The notes under the pieces: model-generated | What the model saw: only the letters and a program-made list of their open reading frames with translations | What the model was told of the DNA's origin: nothing | Databases searched by the model: none | In this document: piece by piece, positions 33,802 to 43,938 of the stretch | Position numbering within the stretch: the stretch's first letter is position 1 | Layout: every line of letters begins with the position of its first letter | Assembly: GCF_900167055.1 (NCBI RefSeq) | Contig: NZ_FUXP01000016.1 | Location: forward strand, 1-63,101 | DNA: 63,101 nucleotides | Origin: Lysobacter spongiicola DSM 21749 | GTDB taxonomy: Bacteria > Pseudomonadota > Gammaproteobacteria > Xanthomonadales > Xanthomonadaceae | Direction: 5' to 3' | Made by a program: the position numbers and the translations under genes

Positions 33802-35898
33802 TCAGCCCGACAGGTGTTCGATGGCGGCGACGCTGCCGAGGCGGTCGCTGAGCCGCTTCAGCAGTGCCAGCCGGTTGCCGCGTATTGCCGGGTCATCGGC
33901 ATTCACCATCACCGCGTCGAAGAACGCGTCGACCTGTGGCCGCAGCCGTGCCAGCCGCCCCAGCACCGCGACATAGTCGCGCCCCGCGAGCAGCGGATCG
34001 GTATCGGCGATGGCGGCGTCGACGGCTTCGGCGAGTTCGCGTTCGGCCGGCTCCACCAGCAGTGCCGGGTCAAGCGTGTCCGGTACTTCGCCCTCGGCCT
34101 TGCGCAGGATGTTGCGGCTGCGCTTGTTGGCGGCGGCGAGTGCGTCGGCTTCCGGCAACAGGGCGAACTCGGCGATGGCGCGCAGGCGCCGGTCGAAATC
34201 GGGGAGGGAGGATGCGGTTGCACCCTGCAACACCGCGTCGAACTGGCGCGAGGTCACGCCCTGGTCGGCGTAATAGCCACGCAGACGGTCAAAGATGAAG
34301 CTCGACAGCTCTGCGATCGTCGCCTCGGCACCTTCCTTCGGCGAGACCGGCTGCAGCGCCACCGCGTCAGTCAGGAAAGGCGCGAGCGCCAGGTCGAGTC
34401 CACCCTCGATCAGCGTGCGCCCCAGCCCCAATGCATTGCGCCGCAGCGCGAACGGATCCTTGTTGCCGGTTGGCTTCAGACCGGCGACGAAGCCACCGGC
34501 AAGCGTGTCCAGCCGTTCGGCGACCGCAAGCACGCGGCCCAGCGGTGACGGTGCGATGCCGTCACCGGCGAAGCGCGGCATATAGGCCTCGTCGATGGCA
34601 TGCGCCACCTGCACCGGTTCGTTGCCGACCGCGGCGTAATAGCGTCCTGCGATGCCCTGCAGCTCGGGGAATTCGCCGACGAGACGTGATTGCAGGTCCG
34701 CCTTGGACAGTTCCGCCGCGCGCCGCGCGCTGGCGGCATCCGCCCCGGCGGCGGCCGCGATGCCCTCGGCCAGCTGCACGACGCGGGCGACCTTGTCGGC
34801 CACGCTGCCCAGCTGCTTCTGGTAGGTCACCGTGGCCAGCCCCTCGTTCATCGAGGCCAGGCCTTGTTTCATGTCCTCGACAAAGAAGAACTTGGCATCG
34901 GCGAAACGCGGACGGATCACGCGCTCGTATCCCTTGCGCACCTCCGCTTCGTCGCGCGAAGCGATATTGGCGATGCCTACGAAATGTTCCCCGAGCGCGC
35001 CATGCTCATCGAGGACCGGGAAGAACTTCTGGTGCGTCTCCATCGCCGCGATCAAGGCCTCGGCCGGGACCGCAAGGAAATCGCGCTCGAAGCTGCACGA
35101 CACCGCCACCGGCCACTCGACCAGTCCGTTGACTTCTTCGAGGATGCCGGCGTCGATGCGGGCCGTGCCGCCCGCCGCATCCGCGGCCGACTCGACTTCC
35201 GACACGATGCGCGCGCGACGCTCGTCCGGGTCGACCAGCACGCAGGCGGCGCGCAGCGATTCGATGTAATCCCCTGGCGCGGTGAACCACACCGGCTTGT
35301 CGTGCATGAAGCGGTGACCGCGGCTCATGCGGTCGCTCCGCTTGCCCATGACTTCCGCGTCCACCACCTCGGTGCCCAGCAGCGCCACCAGCCAGTGCAC
35401 CGGCCGGGCAAAGGCATGGGCATGGTTGCCCCAGCGCATCGGCTTGGGGATCGGCATGCCGGCGATGGCCTCGTCGATGATTCCGCCCAGCAGGTCGCGG
35501 GTGCGCGCGCCGGGCTTGACCGAGCGATGCACGAAGCGCTCGCCCTTGGCATCGGTGGTCTTCTCCAGCGCGGTCCACTCGACCCCGGCCTTGGCGGCGA
35601 AACCCTGCAGCGCGCGCGTCGGTTGGCCGTCCGCATCCAGCGCGATGTTGAGGTAGGGGCCGAGCACCTCCGACCGCTGCTCGGGCTGCTCGCTGGCGAC
35701 TGCCGGCAACAGCACCGCGAGGCGGCGCGGGGTATAGAGCGGCTTGCTCTCGCCACGTTCGAAGTGAATGCCGCGGCTTTCGAGCCCGGCCACGATGCCA
35801 TCGAAGAAAGCCTGCCCAAGCGCCGGCAGTGCCTTGACCGGGAGCTCTTCGGTACCGAGCTCGACCAGCAGCGGCTGCATGGTGGTGTCGCCTGCCAT
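33802..35898 (-). CDS. glyS: Glycyl-tRNA synthetase beta subunit
   Basis: A 698-residue beta subunit of the alpha2beta2 bacterial glycyl-tRNA synthetase. The opening [20 protein letters not shown] is diagnostic; the HD-like domain and the C-terminal DALR-type anticodon region follow ([18 protein letters not shown]). The subunit recognises tRNA-Gly for charging by GlyQ. The ATG at 35898 overlaps the glyQ stop by one base (TGATG) and has AGGAGG at good distance, so it is preferred over a GTG one codon earlier or an ATG six codons later. Downstream on the same strand, 48 bases on, is tamA. Confidence 0.97.
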   Translation of the reverse strand: MAGDTTMQPLLVELGTEELPVKALPALGQAFFDGIVAGLESRGIHFERGESKPLYTPRRLAVLLPAVASEQPEQRSEVLGPYLNIALDADGQPTRALQGFAAKAGVEWTALEKTTDAKGERFVHRSVKPGARTRDLLGGIIDEAIAGMPIPKPMRWGNHAHAFARPVHWLVALLGTEVVDAEVMGKRSDRMSRGHRFMHDKPVWFTAPGDYIESLRAACVLVDPDERRARIVSEVESAADAAGGTARIDAGILEEVNGLVEWPVAVSCSFERDFLAVPAEALIAAMETHQKFFPVLDEHGALGEHFVGIANIASRDEAEVRKGYERVIRPRFADAKFFFVEDMKQGLASMNEGLATVTYQKQLGSVADKVARVVQLAEGIAAAAGADAASARRAAELSKADLQSRLVGEFPELQGIAGRYYAAVGNEPVQVAHAIDEAYMPRFAGDGIAPSPLGRVLAVAERLDTLAGGFVAGLKPTGNKDPFALRRNALGLGRTLIEGGLDLALAPFLTDAVALQPVSPKEGAEATIAELSSFIFDRLRGYYADQGVTSRQFDAVLQGATASSLPDFDRRLRAIAEFALLPEADALAAANKRSRNILRKAEGEVPDTLDPALLVEPAERELAEAVDAAIADTDPLLAGRDYVAVLGRLARLRPQVDAFFDAVMVNADDPAIRGNRLALLKRLSDRLGSVAAIEHLSG

Positions 35899-36842
35899 CA
35901 CGCGGCCTCCTGGCCAGCGGCCCGTTTCATTCCCGGGAAGCCCAGTTTTTCCCGCTGGGCGTAATACGCCTCGGCCACGCCCTGTGCGATGCGGCGCACA
36001 CGCAGGATGTAGCGCTGGCGCTCGGTGACGCTGATGGCGCGGCGCGCATCAAGCATGTTGAAGCTGTGGCTGGCCTTCATCACCTGCTCGTAGGCCGGCA
36101 GAGGCAGGCCCAGTCCGGTGAGCTTGGCCGCTTCGGCCTCGGCCTCGTCGAAATGGCGGAACAGTACTTCGACATTGGCGTGCTCGAAGTTGTAGGTCGA
36201 CTGCTCCACCTCGTTCTGATGGTAGACGTCGCGGTAGTGGACGGGCGCGCCGTCCGGGCCGTGCGTCCACACCAGGTCGAATACGTTGTCGACGTTCTGC
36301 AGGTACATGCACAGCCGCTCCAGGCCGTAGGTGATCTCGCCCAGCACCGGCTTGCACTCGATGCCACCGGCCTGTTGGAAGTAGGTGAACTGGGTCACCT
36401 CCATGCCATTGAGCCAGACCTCCCAGCCCAGGCCCCAGGCGCCCAGCGTCGGCGACTCCCAGTTGTCCTCGACCAGGCGCAGGTCGTGCACCAGCGGGTC
36501 CACGCCCAGTGCCTTCAGCGAATCGAAGTACAGCTCGACGATGTTGTCGGGCGAGGGCTTCATCGCGACCTGGAACTGGTAGTAGCGCTGCAGCCGGTTC
36601 GGGTTCTCGCCGTAGCGGCCGTCGGTGGGGCGGCGGCAGGGCTGCACGTAGGCCGCATTCCACGGCTCCGGCCCGAGCGAGCGCAGGAAGGTGGCCGGGT
36701 GGAAGGTGCCGGCACCGACTTCCAGGTCGAGCGGCTGGATCAGCACGCAGCCCTGCTCCGCCCAATAGGCGTTCAGGCGCTGGATGAGCTGCTGGAAGGT
36801 GGGCGGCGAAGGCACGCCTGCGTCGGCTGTCGACATGGTCAT
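35898..36842 (-). CDS. glyQ: Glycyl-tRNA synthetase alpha subunit
   Basis: About 314 residues, the catalytic class II subunit of tetrameric GlyRS. Conserved blocks: [51 protein letters not shown] (motif 2 with the catalytic Arg) and the class II motif 3 region near [10 protein letters not shown]. It activates glycine and transfers it to tRNA-Gly together with GlyS, translated from the overlapping next gene. Three ATGs (36857, 36842, 36836) could start it and none has a clear ribosome site; 36842 is a compromise. Confidence 0.97.
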   Translation of the reverse strand: MTMSTADAGVPSPPTFQQLIQRLNAYWAEQGCVLIQPLDLEVGAGTFHPATFLRSLGPEPWNAAYVQPCRRPTDGRYGENPNRLQRYYQFQVAMKPSPDNIVELYFDSLKALGVDPLVHDLRLVEDNWESPTLGAWGLGWEVWLNGMEVTQFTYFQQAGGIECKPVLGEITYGLERLCMYLQNVDNVFDLVWTHGPDGAPVHYRDVYHQNEVEQSTYNFEHANVEVLFRHFDEAEAEAAKLTGLGLPLPAYEQVMKASHSFNMLDARRAISVTERQRYILRVRRIAQGVAEAYYAQREKLGFPGMKRAAGQEAA

Positions 36843-36932
36843 CAGGGCCGTGTGCAAAGCGGGCTAGTATACGGCCGCCCTCATGCCGGCCGGCTTTCCG
36901 GCCTGCTTTCCTCCTGCCCGAGAGACATCGAC

Positions 36933-37698
36933 TTGGCCAATGCTCCCTTCCTGATCCTCGAAGCCGGCAAGCCGGTGCCCGAGCTGCGCCGCCACGGAGA
37001 CTTCCCGCACTGGATCCGCGTGGCCGCGGGGCTTCACCGCGACGAGGCCGTGGTGGTGGACCTGCAGGCGGGGGAGCCGCTGCCGACCACCGACGCCTTC
37101 GCCGGCGTCATCGTCAGTGGTTCGGGCGCGATGGTCAGCGAGCGCGAGCCCTGGAGCGAGGCGGCGGCGAAATGGCTCGGCAGTGCCGCCCGCGCCGGCA
37201 TGCCGGTGTTCGGCATCTGCTACGGCCACCAGCTGCTGGCCCACGGGCTCGGCGGCGAGGTCGGCGACAACCCGCGCGGCCGGGAGATGGGTACCGTGGA
37301 GGTGGAACTGTTGCCCGCGGCCAGCGATGACCTGTTGCTGCAGCCGCTGCCGGCGCGCTTCAGCGCCCAGCTCACCCACCAGCAGACCGTGCTGCGCCTG
37401 CCGGAGGGTGCGGTGGTGCTGGCGCGCTCCGCCGGGGGACGAGTTCCAGGTCTTCCGCTGGGGGAAGAGCGCCTGGGGCGTGCAGTTCCATCCCGAGTTC
37501 AGCGCGACCCACATGCGTGGCTACATCCGCGCGCGCAAGGTGCCGTTGCAGCGGGAAGGCTTCGATACGGCCGCCATGCTCGCGGCGGTCAGTGCCGCCC
37601 CCGAGGCGCGGCGGGTGATGCAGCGCTTCGTGCACCACGCGCGTGCCGGCGGCGCACTCGCCGGTGGCGCAACGGCCGTAGCCGGTGCGGCCCTATAA
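36933..37698 (+). pseudogene. Class I glutamine amidotransferase (GuaA-like), one-base frameshift
   Basis: A glutamine amidotransferase of about 255 residues when read through one shift. The first frame has the nucleophile Cys96 in FGICYGHQLLAHG; the second, after position 37438, gives DEFQVFRWGKSAWGVQFHPEFSA with the catalytic His-Pro-Glu. The break is a run of five G (37434-37438) where four would keep the frame (RSAGDEF). The start is TTG at 36933 with GAGAG upstream. Function is amide transfer or gamma-glutamyl hydrolysis in an unknown reaction. Everything outside the break looks conserved, so a sequencing error is as likely as decay. Confidence 0.8.
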
Positions 37699-37747
37699 TC
37701 GGCCTTTCCATAAACGCGCGAATGAGCGCGACTCAACGGGGACGGCC

Positions 37748-38596
37748 ATGACTGGAATTCGAAAGGTATCGCCGGGCGCCGGGGCGGAATGGCTGCTGGG
37801 CGGCTTCGGCCTGTGGCGCAAGGCGCCGCTGGCACTCGGACTGCTCGGCCTGATCTGGGGCGGCCTGTCCGCGCTGGGATCGATGGGCGGCCAGGTCTGG
37901 CTCAGTTTCCTGCTGGCGATTGCCGGTCCGATCCTGTTCGGTGGCGTCATCTATGCCGCGCGCGAAGTCGACCACGGCCGCAATGCCTCGCCTGCGCACC
38001 TGGTCCAGGGCGTTCGCGACGGCAAGGCCCTGCGGCTGCTGGCGATGCTGCTGCCGCAGATCGCCGCGCTGGTGGTGATGGGCATCCTGCTGGTGGCGAT
38101 GATCGGCCCTGAGGAGCTGCAGCGCGTCTCGCAGGTGATGGTCGAGCTGCAGACCAACCCGGACCCGGCGCTGGTGGAGTCATTGCCGGCGGGCAGGTTG
38201 CTGGGCTGGATGCTGGCGGTGGTGGTGGTCGGCATCGTCGCCGGCTTCTTCACTTTCGTCGCCATTCCCGAAGTGATGTTCACCGACCGCGGTGCATTCG
38301 CGGCGATGGCCATGAGCCTGCGCGCCTGCCTGCGCAACATCGGTGCGCTGATCGTGCTGGTGCTGCTGATGGTGATCGTGGTGGTCGCGCTCAGCCTGGC
38401 GCTGCAGCTGCTGGGCATGCTGCTCGCGTTCGCTATTGGCCCGATGGCCTCGATGTTCGCGGTGCAGCTGCTGATGATGGCGGTGCTGCTGCCGGTGATG
38501 GGTGGAGCGGTGTATTTCGCGTGGCGGCAGATCGTCGGGGGTGCGCCGGATGCGGCGGCTCCGCCGGTCGCGCCCAATGGCGGTTTCGAAGCCTGA
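37748..38596 (+). CDS. BPSS1780-family membrane protein
   Basis: 282 residues with about six membrane helices. It starts VSPGAGAEWLLGGFGLWRKAP, typical of the BPSS1780-like group of unknown function, followed by GPILFGGVIYAAREVDHG, long hydrophobic helices and a short Pro/Ala-rich tail. It is followed 71 bases later by a paralogue in the same direction. The two are probably co-transcribed up to the terminator at 39591. Role unknown; an inner-membrane location is clear. Confidence 0.85.
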   Translation: MTGIRKVSPGAGAEWLLGGFGLWRKAPLALGLLGLIWGGLSALGSMGGQVWLSFLLAIAGPILFGGVIYAAREVDHGRNASPAHLVQGVRDGKALRLLAMLLPQIAALVVMGILLVAMIGPEELQRVSQVMVELQTNPDPALVESLPAGRLLGWMLAVVVVGIVAGFFTFVAIPEVMFTDRGAFAAMAMSLRACLRNIGALIVLVLLMVIVVVALSLALQLLGMLLAFAIGPMASMFAVQLLMMAVLLPVMGGAVYFAWRQIVGGAPDAAAPPVAPNGGFEA

Positions 38597-38667
38597 GCAA
38601 GGACTGGGGAGGCGCGCACTGGGGTGCGCTCGCCTGGATTGCGGGAATTCAAAGGGGAGGGTGTGAC

Positions 38668-39567
38668 ATGACGACCAAGGCAATGGGGCCGCTGGCGGGA
38701 TTCCGCTGGCTGATGAAGGGCATCAACATGGGCCGCCACAATCCGAAGGCGGTGTTCGGGGGCGCGGCGCTGATCCTGGTGGCGGCGTTGCTGCCGACCC
38801 TGATCACGATGCCGATCCAGTTCACGCTGCAGCCGGGCGTGACCGGGCAGATGCTGATCTTCGCCTTCTCGATCATCGCCAGCATGCTGTTGCTGCCGCT
38901 GGTCGGTGGTTACCTCGGGCTGATCCATGCGAGCGAGAGCGGTCGCGCTGCGCGCGCCACGGACGTGTTCGTGCCTTACCGCAATGGCAGTTGGCTGCCG
39001 CTGGTCGGCCTGGGCCTGGTGTTGATGGTGGCCTACGTGCTCGCGATGGTCGCGATCGCCGCGGTCGCCGGTATGGATTTCTTCAGCTGGTATATGCAGC
39101 TGATGCTGAGTGCGCAGGACGGCGCGGCCGATCCGGCGCTGCTGGACGAGATGCCCGGTGGCCTGGGTGCCGCCCTGGCGCTTGGCTTCGTGCTCTGGCT
39201 GTTCCTGTCCGGGGTGTATGCGATCAGCATGGGCCAGCTCGCGATCGGCGGGCGGGGCGTCCTTGCTTCATTGGGTGACGGTTTCGTAGGCGGCATCAAG
39301 AACCTGCTGCCGCTGCTGGTGCTGTCGCTCGCCGGGCTGGTGGCGGTGCTCCTGTTCGCTCTCGCGATGGGCCTGCTGTTCGCGCTGGTCGGCATGCTGT
39401 CTACGATGGTGGGGTCGTGGCTGCTGCTGGTGATCGGCATCCCGGTCTACATCGTGGTGCTTCTGGTGACGTACGTGGTGGTGTTCGGCGTGATGTACGG
39501 CATGTGGCGCGATGTCTGCGGCGGGGGCTCGGTTCCCGACGCACCGGCCGAGGCCGTCACCGCCTGA
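38668..39567 (+). CDS. BPSS1780-like membrane protein, paralogue of the preceding gene
   Basis: 299 residues with about six membrane helices. The N-terminus GFRWLMKGINMGRHNPKAVFG aligns with the start of the previous protein (WLLGGFGLWRKAP) and the third helix LPLVGGYLGLIHASESGR with its counterpart (GPILFGGVIYAAREVDHG), so the pair arose by duplication. A ribosome site GGGGAGG is 7 bases before ATG. The end is marked by a terminator 23 bases downstream. Function unknown. Confidence 0.85.
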   Translation: MTTKAMGPLAGFRWLMKGINMGRHNPKAVFGGAALILVAALLPTLITMPIQFTLQPGVTGQMLIFAFSIIASMLLLPLVGGYLGLIHASESGRAARATDVFVPYRNGSWLPLVGLGLVLMVAYVLAMVAIAAVAGMDFFSWYMQLMLSAQDGAADPALLDEMPGGLGAALALGFVLWLFLSGVYAISMGQLAIGGRGVLASLGDGFVGGIKNLLPLLVLSLAGLVAVLLFALAMGLLFALVGMLSTMVGSWLLLVIGIPVYIVVLLVTYVVVFGVMYGMWRDVCGGGSVPDAPAEAVTA

Positions 39568-39590
39568 GCTGGCGGCACGTGCACGGAGGA

Positions 39591-39619
39591 AAAGGGCGGC
39601 CGCGGGGTCGCCCTTTTTC
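39591..39619. terminator. Terminator between convergent membrane-protein and RDD genes
   Basis: 8-bp stem AAAGGGCG/CGCCCTTT with T5 on the plus strand and T4 on the reverse, so it may serve both convergent transcripts. Confidence 0.8.
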
Positions 39620-39630
39620 GTTCCGGGGGG

Positions 39631-40332
39631 TCAGCCGTACAGGGACCGCTCGAGTGCTGCGGTCATGGTCTCCAGCGCCCAGTCCATGCCGGAGGCGGTG
39701 GCGGCGACAACGATCAGGGCGAGCAGCAGCAGCCATGCCCACCCCCACGCCGGCAGGCGCCGACCGGCAGGTGCGAGTACCCGTGTCGAGCTGAGCTGGT
39801 CGTGCAGCGCGAGGTGCTCGGGCGGGATCGCGACCATGGCATGTCCCAGGTTGAGCGAGAGCCACGACAGCCCCCCGGCGAAATGGCGGCCCAGCGCGCG
39901 CGCCGGCCGCAGGCGCCGGCCTTGCCTGTCGCAGACCGCCAGGCCCAGCAACCGCTTGCCGGGCGAACCCTGTCCAGGCGAGCACTCGAAGGCGACGTGG
40001 TAGACCGCGCCGACCAGCACGAACACCAGCACCGGTGGCCACGCCCACTGCCAGACGGCCGTCTGCAACGCGCCTGCCAAAGAACGCAGTCCGCCGTCGG
40101 CCATCAGCTCGATCGCCAGCCCCGGCAGGGGAACGCCTTCGATGATGGCCCGAGCCATGGCGCCGGCCATGTGCTCGAGCACCGCTTCGGTCCGCGTCAC
40201 GACGTGCGTCCAGTCCCCGCGCCGGCTGCCGGCCAGCAGTAGGGCCGGCACCGCCAGCAGTACCGCGTCCAGCGACCACGCCACGCTGCGCTGCCATAGC
40301 CCGGCCGGCCCCCACGCCTGCACCTCCGACAT
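39631..40332 (-). CDS. RDD family membrane protein
   Basis: 233 residues. RDD signature features are the Arg near the first helix (LWQRSVAWSLDAVLL) and the Asp positions in the helices, followed by SPGQGSPGKRLLGLAVCDRQGRRL, the usual loop between helices 2 and 3, and LALHDQLSSTRVL near the end. RDD proteins are inner-membrane proteins; a few act in Na+/H+ exchange, most are unassigned. ATG lies 1 base past the tatC stop (TGACATG), so it is the last gene of the tatABC transcript. Confidence 0.88.
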   Translation of the reverse strand: MSEVQAWGPAGLWQRSVAWSLDAVLLAVPALLLAGSRRGDWTHVVTRTEAVLEHMAGAMARAIIEGVPLPGLAIELMADGGLRSLAGALQTAVWQWAWPPVLVFVLVGAVYHVAFECSPGQGSPGKRLLGLAVCDRQGRRLRPARALGRHFAGGLSWLSLNLGHAMVAIPPEHLALHDQLSSTRVLAPAGRRLPAWGWAWLLLLALIVVAATASGMDWALETMTAALERSLYG

Positions 40333-40333
40333 G

Positions 40334-41080
40334 TCAGCTGGCGGAGCCGTCAGCAGCGGGACGTCCGAGCCAGACCGCTGCGAGGATGCCGACCTCGTAG
40401 AGCAGGCACATCGGGATCGCCAGCATCAACTGGGAGATGACGTCGGGCGGGGTGATGATCGCGGCGAGCACGAAGATGCCCACCACCGCATATCCGCGCG
40501 CCTCCCGGAGCTGGGCCGGCGTGACCCAGCCCAGCAATGCGGCGATCACCATCGCCACCGGCAATTCGAAGCTGGCGCCGAATGCCAGGAAGATCACCAG
40601 CACGAAGTCGAGGTAGGCGTTGATGTCGGTCATGATCGCCACGCCTTCGGGGGCGACCCGGGCGAGGAAACCGAACACCGCCGGCAGCACGAGGTAGAAC
40701 GCGAAGGCGCAGCCGGCATAGAACAGCGCCACCGCCGAGGCCAGCAACGGCAATGCCAGGCGCTTCTCGCGCTGGTACAGGCCCGGGGCCACGAAGGCCC
40801 AGGCCTGGTACAGCAGCCAGGGCATGCTGATGACCAGCGCGGTGAAGAAGGCCAGTTTCAAGGGCGCGAAGAACGGGCTGGCGACCTCGACGGCGATCAG
40901 TTGCCCGCCGGCCGGCAGCTTGGCCAGCAGGGGCGCCGACAACCAGGCATAGAGGGTGTTGCCGAAGGGCAGCAGCGCCAGCAGGGCGAGCCCGAGGCCC
41001 GCCACCGCTCGCAGCAGCCGGGCACGCAGTTCGATCAGGTGGTCGAGCAACCGCGGCTCGTCCGGATGCTCAGCCGCCAT
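40334..41080 (-). CDS. tatC: Sec-independent protein translocase TatC
   Basis: 248 residues with six membrane helices. TatC binds twin-arginine signal peptides together with TatB. The N-terminal block [17 protein letters not shown] with the key Glu, the region [31 protein letters not shown] (named here as two parts, LKLAFF and [12 protein letters not shown]) and FELPVAMV are typical. The ATG at 41080 overlaps the end of tatB by 11 bases. The gene is followed directly by an RDD protein gene. Confidence 0.97.
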   Translation of the reverse strand: MAAEHPDEPRLLDHLIELRARLLRAVAGLGLALLALLPFGNTLYAWLSAPLLAKLPAGGQLIAVEVASPFFAPLKLAFFTALVISMPWLLYQAWAFVAPGLYQREKRLALPLLASAVALFYAGCAFAFYLVLPAVFGFLARVAPEGVAIMTDINAYLDFVLVIFLAFGASFELPVAMVIAALLGWVTPAQLREARGYAVVGIFVLAAIITPPDVISQLMLAIPMCLLYEVGILAAVWLGRPAADGSAS

Positions 41081-41552
41081 GCGTGTGCGAATTCCGGTCG
41101 ATCGGCGGCTGGTCCGGCTCGCGCGGCTGCGGCCCGGCGGGGTCCGGATCGCCCTGCGGCGGCGGAGCGTGGCCGGGCTCGCGTCGCCCGGGCGCGTCCG
41201 GCACGCCTTCATCGGGCCCCGGCTCGCGGCGTTCGGGCGGGGCGGGGCGCGGATCCTCCGGCTCGCCGGGGGCGCGCTGGGCATCGGCAACGCTGCGCTG
41301 CAGGCCGGCGGCGCCTTCCCGCAATTGCGATTGGGCGGCACTCAGCTCGGCACGGGTCGCCTGCAGGCTGCGGCGCAGTTCTTCATCGGCCAATTCGTTC
41401 TCCAGCTCGGACTTCACCGAATACCACTGGGCCCGCGCCCGGCGTACCCACAGGCCGGCCATGCGTGCGGCCCTGGGCAGGCGTTCGGGCCCCAGCACCA
41501 GCAGGGCGACGATGCCGACGAGGAAGAGCTCGGAGAAGCCGATGTCGAACAT
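41070..41552 (-). CDS. tatB: Sec-independent protein translocase TatB
   Basis: 160 residues: one N-terminal membrane helix ([21 protein letters not shown] in part: [20 protein letters not shown]), an amphipathic helix ([17 protein letters not shown]), a charged coiled stretch and a long disordered tail rich in Pro, Glu, Asp and Arg. Glu at residue 8 in the membrane helix is conserved in TatB. It forms the substrate receptor with TatC. Lies between tatA and tatC in the usual order, 33 bases after tatA. Confidence 0.96.
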   Translation of the reverse strand: MFDIGFSELFLVGIVALLVLGPERLPRAARMAGLWVRRARAQWYSVKSELENELADEELRRSLQATRAELSAAQSQLREGAAGLQRSVADAQRAPGEPEDPRPAPPERREPGPDEGVPDAPGRREPGHAPPPQGDPDPAGPQPREPDQPPIDRNSHTHGG

Positions 41553-41585
41553 GGCCGGGACCGTGGATGGAGCCGTCGGCAGCCG

Positions 41586-41849
41586 TCAGCGCGGCGGGCG
41601 CGGCTCGTCGTGGGAGCTTTCGCGAGGCGTGCGCTCGTCGGGCGTGCGCGTGGAGTCGCCCGCGGTGTCGTCCTCGCGGTTCTGGTCGGACAGGCGCCCG
41701 GCCGGCTTGTCGTCCTCTCGGACGCCGTCCTTGAAGCCCTTCACGGCCTCGCCGAGGTCCTTGCCGACGTTCTTCAGCCGCTTGGTGCCGAAGACCAGCA
41801 CCACGATCACCAGCACGACGACCCAATGCCAAATGCTGCCGAAACCCAT
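41586..41849 (-). CDS. tatA: Sec-independent protein translocase TatA
   Basis: 87 residues. [21 protein letters not shown] is the transmembrane helix (first 20 residues listed: [20 protein letters not shown]), followed by the hinge Gly and amphipathic helix [19 protein letters not shown], including the conserved Phe-Lys end. The tail is acidic and hydrophilic. TatA oligomers form the passage for folded proteins. The start is the ATG at 41849, exactly where TatA proteins begin; the longer frame upstream is not conserved. Confidence 0.96.
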   Translation of the reverse strand: MGFGSIWHWVVVLVIVVLVFGTKRLKNVGKDLGEAVKGFKDGVREDDKPAGRLSDQNREDDTAGDSTRTPDERTPRESSHDEPRPPR

Positions 41850-41926
41850 GGGAATGTCCGCCGTGGAAGAGGAGCGTGAGGATACCGCAACGGCCGTGGC
41901 CGTGAGCACCGCGGCGGCGCTGGAAC

Positions 41927-42832
41927 TCAGCGAGTGGGCGGCAGCGGCTCGCGGCGGATGCCGTCCTGCCCGTTGACGGTCGGGTTCTCGACCGTCTCGA
42001 ATGGCTGGGGCTGGGGCTGGGGCTGGGGCTGGGGCTGGGGCTGCGCGGTGCCGGACGAAGCCGGGCCAGCGGCCGGGGCCGGAGTCGGAGTCGGAGTCGG
42101 AGCGGGCGAGGGCGCGGTGCGACGGGCGCCGTCATAGCGGGCGGCGTGGGCCGCCGCCGTGGCTTCCTCGAGCTGGTCGCGGAAGGCCACCACCGCATCG
42201 GCCGGGCGCTGCGGCGCGCGGTCCTCGAAGATCATGCGCGGCGTGGTGCCCTGCCCATAGACGGCCTCGTTGGCCTTGTCGTCGATGCTCAGGACCGCGC
42301 CGTCCAGGGCGACGCCGGCAAAGAGGCCACGCGCGCGCGACCAGGACCAGATCTCGGCCTCCAGGCGGCCGTCAGTCGCCATGGCGCTGTTGCGCCCGAT
42401 CGGCCCGGCCGCCACGCCGGCGTCGGCGCCCAGGGTGATCTTGCCGTTGACGATGGATTCCAGCCCGCGCGCGCTGGTGAACGCCAGCACGACATCGGCC
42501 GACTGCACGCCGGCCTGGAAACCGATGCTGCCACCGGTCAGCTTGACGAAAGCCGGGTTCGACCATGTGCCATCGGGTCGCTTGACCGACACCACGCCGT
42601 GGCCGCGGCGGCCGCCCAGCACCAGGCCGATCTTCAGCGTGTCGGGCACCACCACGATCGCGCGGGCCTCGTCGAAGAGGGCATCGGGGATGCCGGACTC
42701 GGGGATCGCCTGGATCTCGTTGAGGACGCGCAATGCATTGCGTGCCCGTTCCTCCTCGGCGACGCCGGCAGCGGCCGGGGCGGCGAGGCCGAACGCGAGA
42801 AACAGGATGGCCAGGCGCGGCAGGATCGACAT
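41927..42832 (-). CDS. SYLF (Ysc84-type) lipid-binding domain protein, exported
   Basis: 301 residues with signal peptide (cut near PAAAG). The body is a SYLF domain: [32 protein letters not shown], given in shorter form as [14 protein letters not shown], then [17 protein letters not shown] and [22 protein letters not shown] domains bind phosphoinositides or actin in eukaryotes; in bacteria they are exported and of unknown role. The tail has (Pro-Thr/Ala) and seven (Gln-Pro) repeats encoded by pure hexanucleotide runs. It lies upstream of tatA on the same strand, 77 bases away, and divergent from hemH. Confidence 0.88.
   Translation of the reverse strand: MSILPRLAILFLAFGLAAPAAAGVAEEERARNALRVLNEIQAIPESGIPDALFDEARAIVVVPDTLKIGLVLGGRRGHGVVSVKRPDGTWSNPAFVKLTGGSIGFQAGVQSADVVLAFTSARGLESIVNGKITLGADAGVAAGPIGRNSAMATDGRLEAEIWSWSRARGLFAGVALDGAVLSIDDKANEAVYGQGTTPRMIFEDRAPQRPADAVVAFRDQLEEATAAAHAARYDGARRTAPSPAPTPTPTPAPAAGPASSGTAQPQPQPQPQPQPQPFETVENPTVNGQDGIRREPLPPTR
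42007..42042. repeat. Hexanucleotide microsatellite (GGGGCT)6 within the SYLF gene
   Basis: Six perfect copies of GGGGCT encode alternating Gln-Pro on the reverse strand. A second run of GGAGTC units starts at 42081 and encodes Thr-Pro repeats. Both are in frame, so slippage would change only tail length. Confidence 0.9.
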
Positions 42833-42964
42833 GTGGACTCCGGGAGTAGCGATGGCGGGAAACGAGGGCGGCGCGACGCAGCAGCATGGACCGCGCGACG
42901 TGACGGAAGTTCAGGCTAGTGACGCCGTGATGAATCGCAGGGGAACCACCGCAGCTGTCATCCT

Positions 42965-43936
42965 ATGCCGATGGACATCAACGAAAAACCCGACACCGCC
43001 ATCGTGGTGGTCAACCTCGGCACTCCCGATGCGCCCACCGCGCCCGCCGTGCGGCGTTACCTGGACGAGTTCCTCTCCGACCGCCGGGTGGTGTCGCTGC
43101 CGCGCTGGCTCTGGTTGCCCCTGTTGCGCGGGGTGATCCTGCCGCTGCGCGCGCCCAAGGTCGCGCCCAAGTACGCCAGTGTCTGGATGGAGGGCGGCTC
43201 GCCGCTGGCGGTGCATACCCGCGGACTCGCGGTGCGCATGCAGGAGGAATTCGACGGCGTCCGCGTGCTGCACGCGATGCGCTATGGCAATCCCTCGCTG
43301 GCCTCGGTACTCGCGCAGTTGCGGGAAGACGGGGTGCGGCGCGCGCTGGTGCTGCCGCTGTATCCGCAGTACTCCACCACCACCACCGCCGCGGTCGGCG
43401 ACGTCGCGGCGCGGGCCGATGGCCTGCAGGTGCGCCTGTTGAACGACTACCACGCCGATGCCGGGTGGGTGGAAGCCGTGGCCGCATCCATTCGTACCCA
43501 TCGCGAACGGCACGGCAGCGGCGAACACCTGTTGTTCTCGTTCCACGGGCTGCCGCAGCGGGTGGCCGATGCCGGTGATCCATATCCGCGGCAGTGCGAA
43601 GCCAGTGCCGCCGCCATCGCCGCCGCGCTTGGGCTTTCCCCCGAAGAGTGGAGCCTGTCCTACCAGTCACGCTTCGGGCGCGAGCGCTGGCTGGAGCCGG
43701 CCACGGACGCGACCCTCGATGCACTGGCCGAACGCGGCGTACGCACGCTGGACGTGGTCGCGCCGGGCTTCGCCGCCGACTGCCTGGAAACGCTGGAAGA
43801 GGTCGCGATCATGCTGGCCGAGCAGTTCCATGAGCGCGGCGGCACGCTGCGCTACATCCCCTGCCTCAACGACAGCCCCGGACATGCCCGAGCGCTGGCG
43901 GCGATCGCGCGCCGCGAGCTCACCGCCTGGAGCTGA
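42965..43936 (+). CDS. hemH: Ferrochelatase HemH
   Basis: 323 residues. HemH inserts Fe2+ into protoporphyrin IX, the last step of haem synthesis. Landmarks: [20 protein letters not shown] at the start, PLYPQYS, the catalytic His in [10 protein letters not shown] and the conserved acidic end [13 protein letters not shown] with the second catalytic Glu. Length fits E. coli HemH (320). Start [10 protein letters not shown] at 42965; the ATG two codons later is equally possible. It is followed after 2 bases by a hydrolase gene, so likely co-transcribed. Confidence 0.97.
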   Translation: MPMDINEKPDTAIVVVNLGTPDAPTAPAVRRYLDEFLSDRRVVSLPRWLWLPLLRGVILPLRAPKVAPKYASVWMEGGSPLAVHTRGLAVRMQEEFDGVRVLHAMRYGNPSLASVLAQLREDGVRRALVLPLYPQYSTTTTAAVGDVAARADGLQVRLLNDYHADAGWVEAVAASIRTHRERHGSGEHLLFSFHGLPQRVADAGDPYPRQCEASAAAIAAALGLSPEEWSLSYQSRFGRERWLEPATDATLDALAERGVRTLDVVAPGFAADCLETLEEVAIMLAEQFHERGGTLRYIPCLNDSPGHARALAAIARRELTAWS

Positions 43937-43938
43937 CC

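Noticed and set aside
36066-37751. A 561-codon open frame joining antisense glyQ to the amidotransferase
   Set aside because: Only the part from 36933 codes for a recognisable protein; the upstream part is antisense to glyQ.
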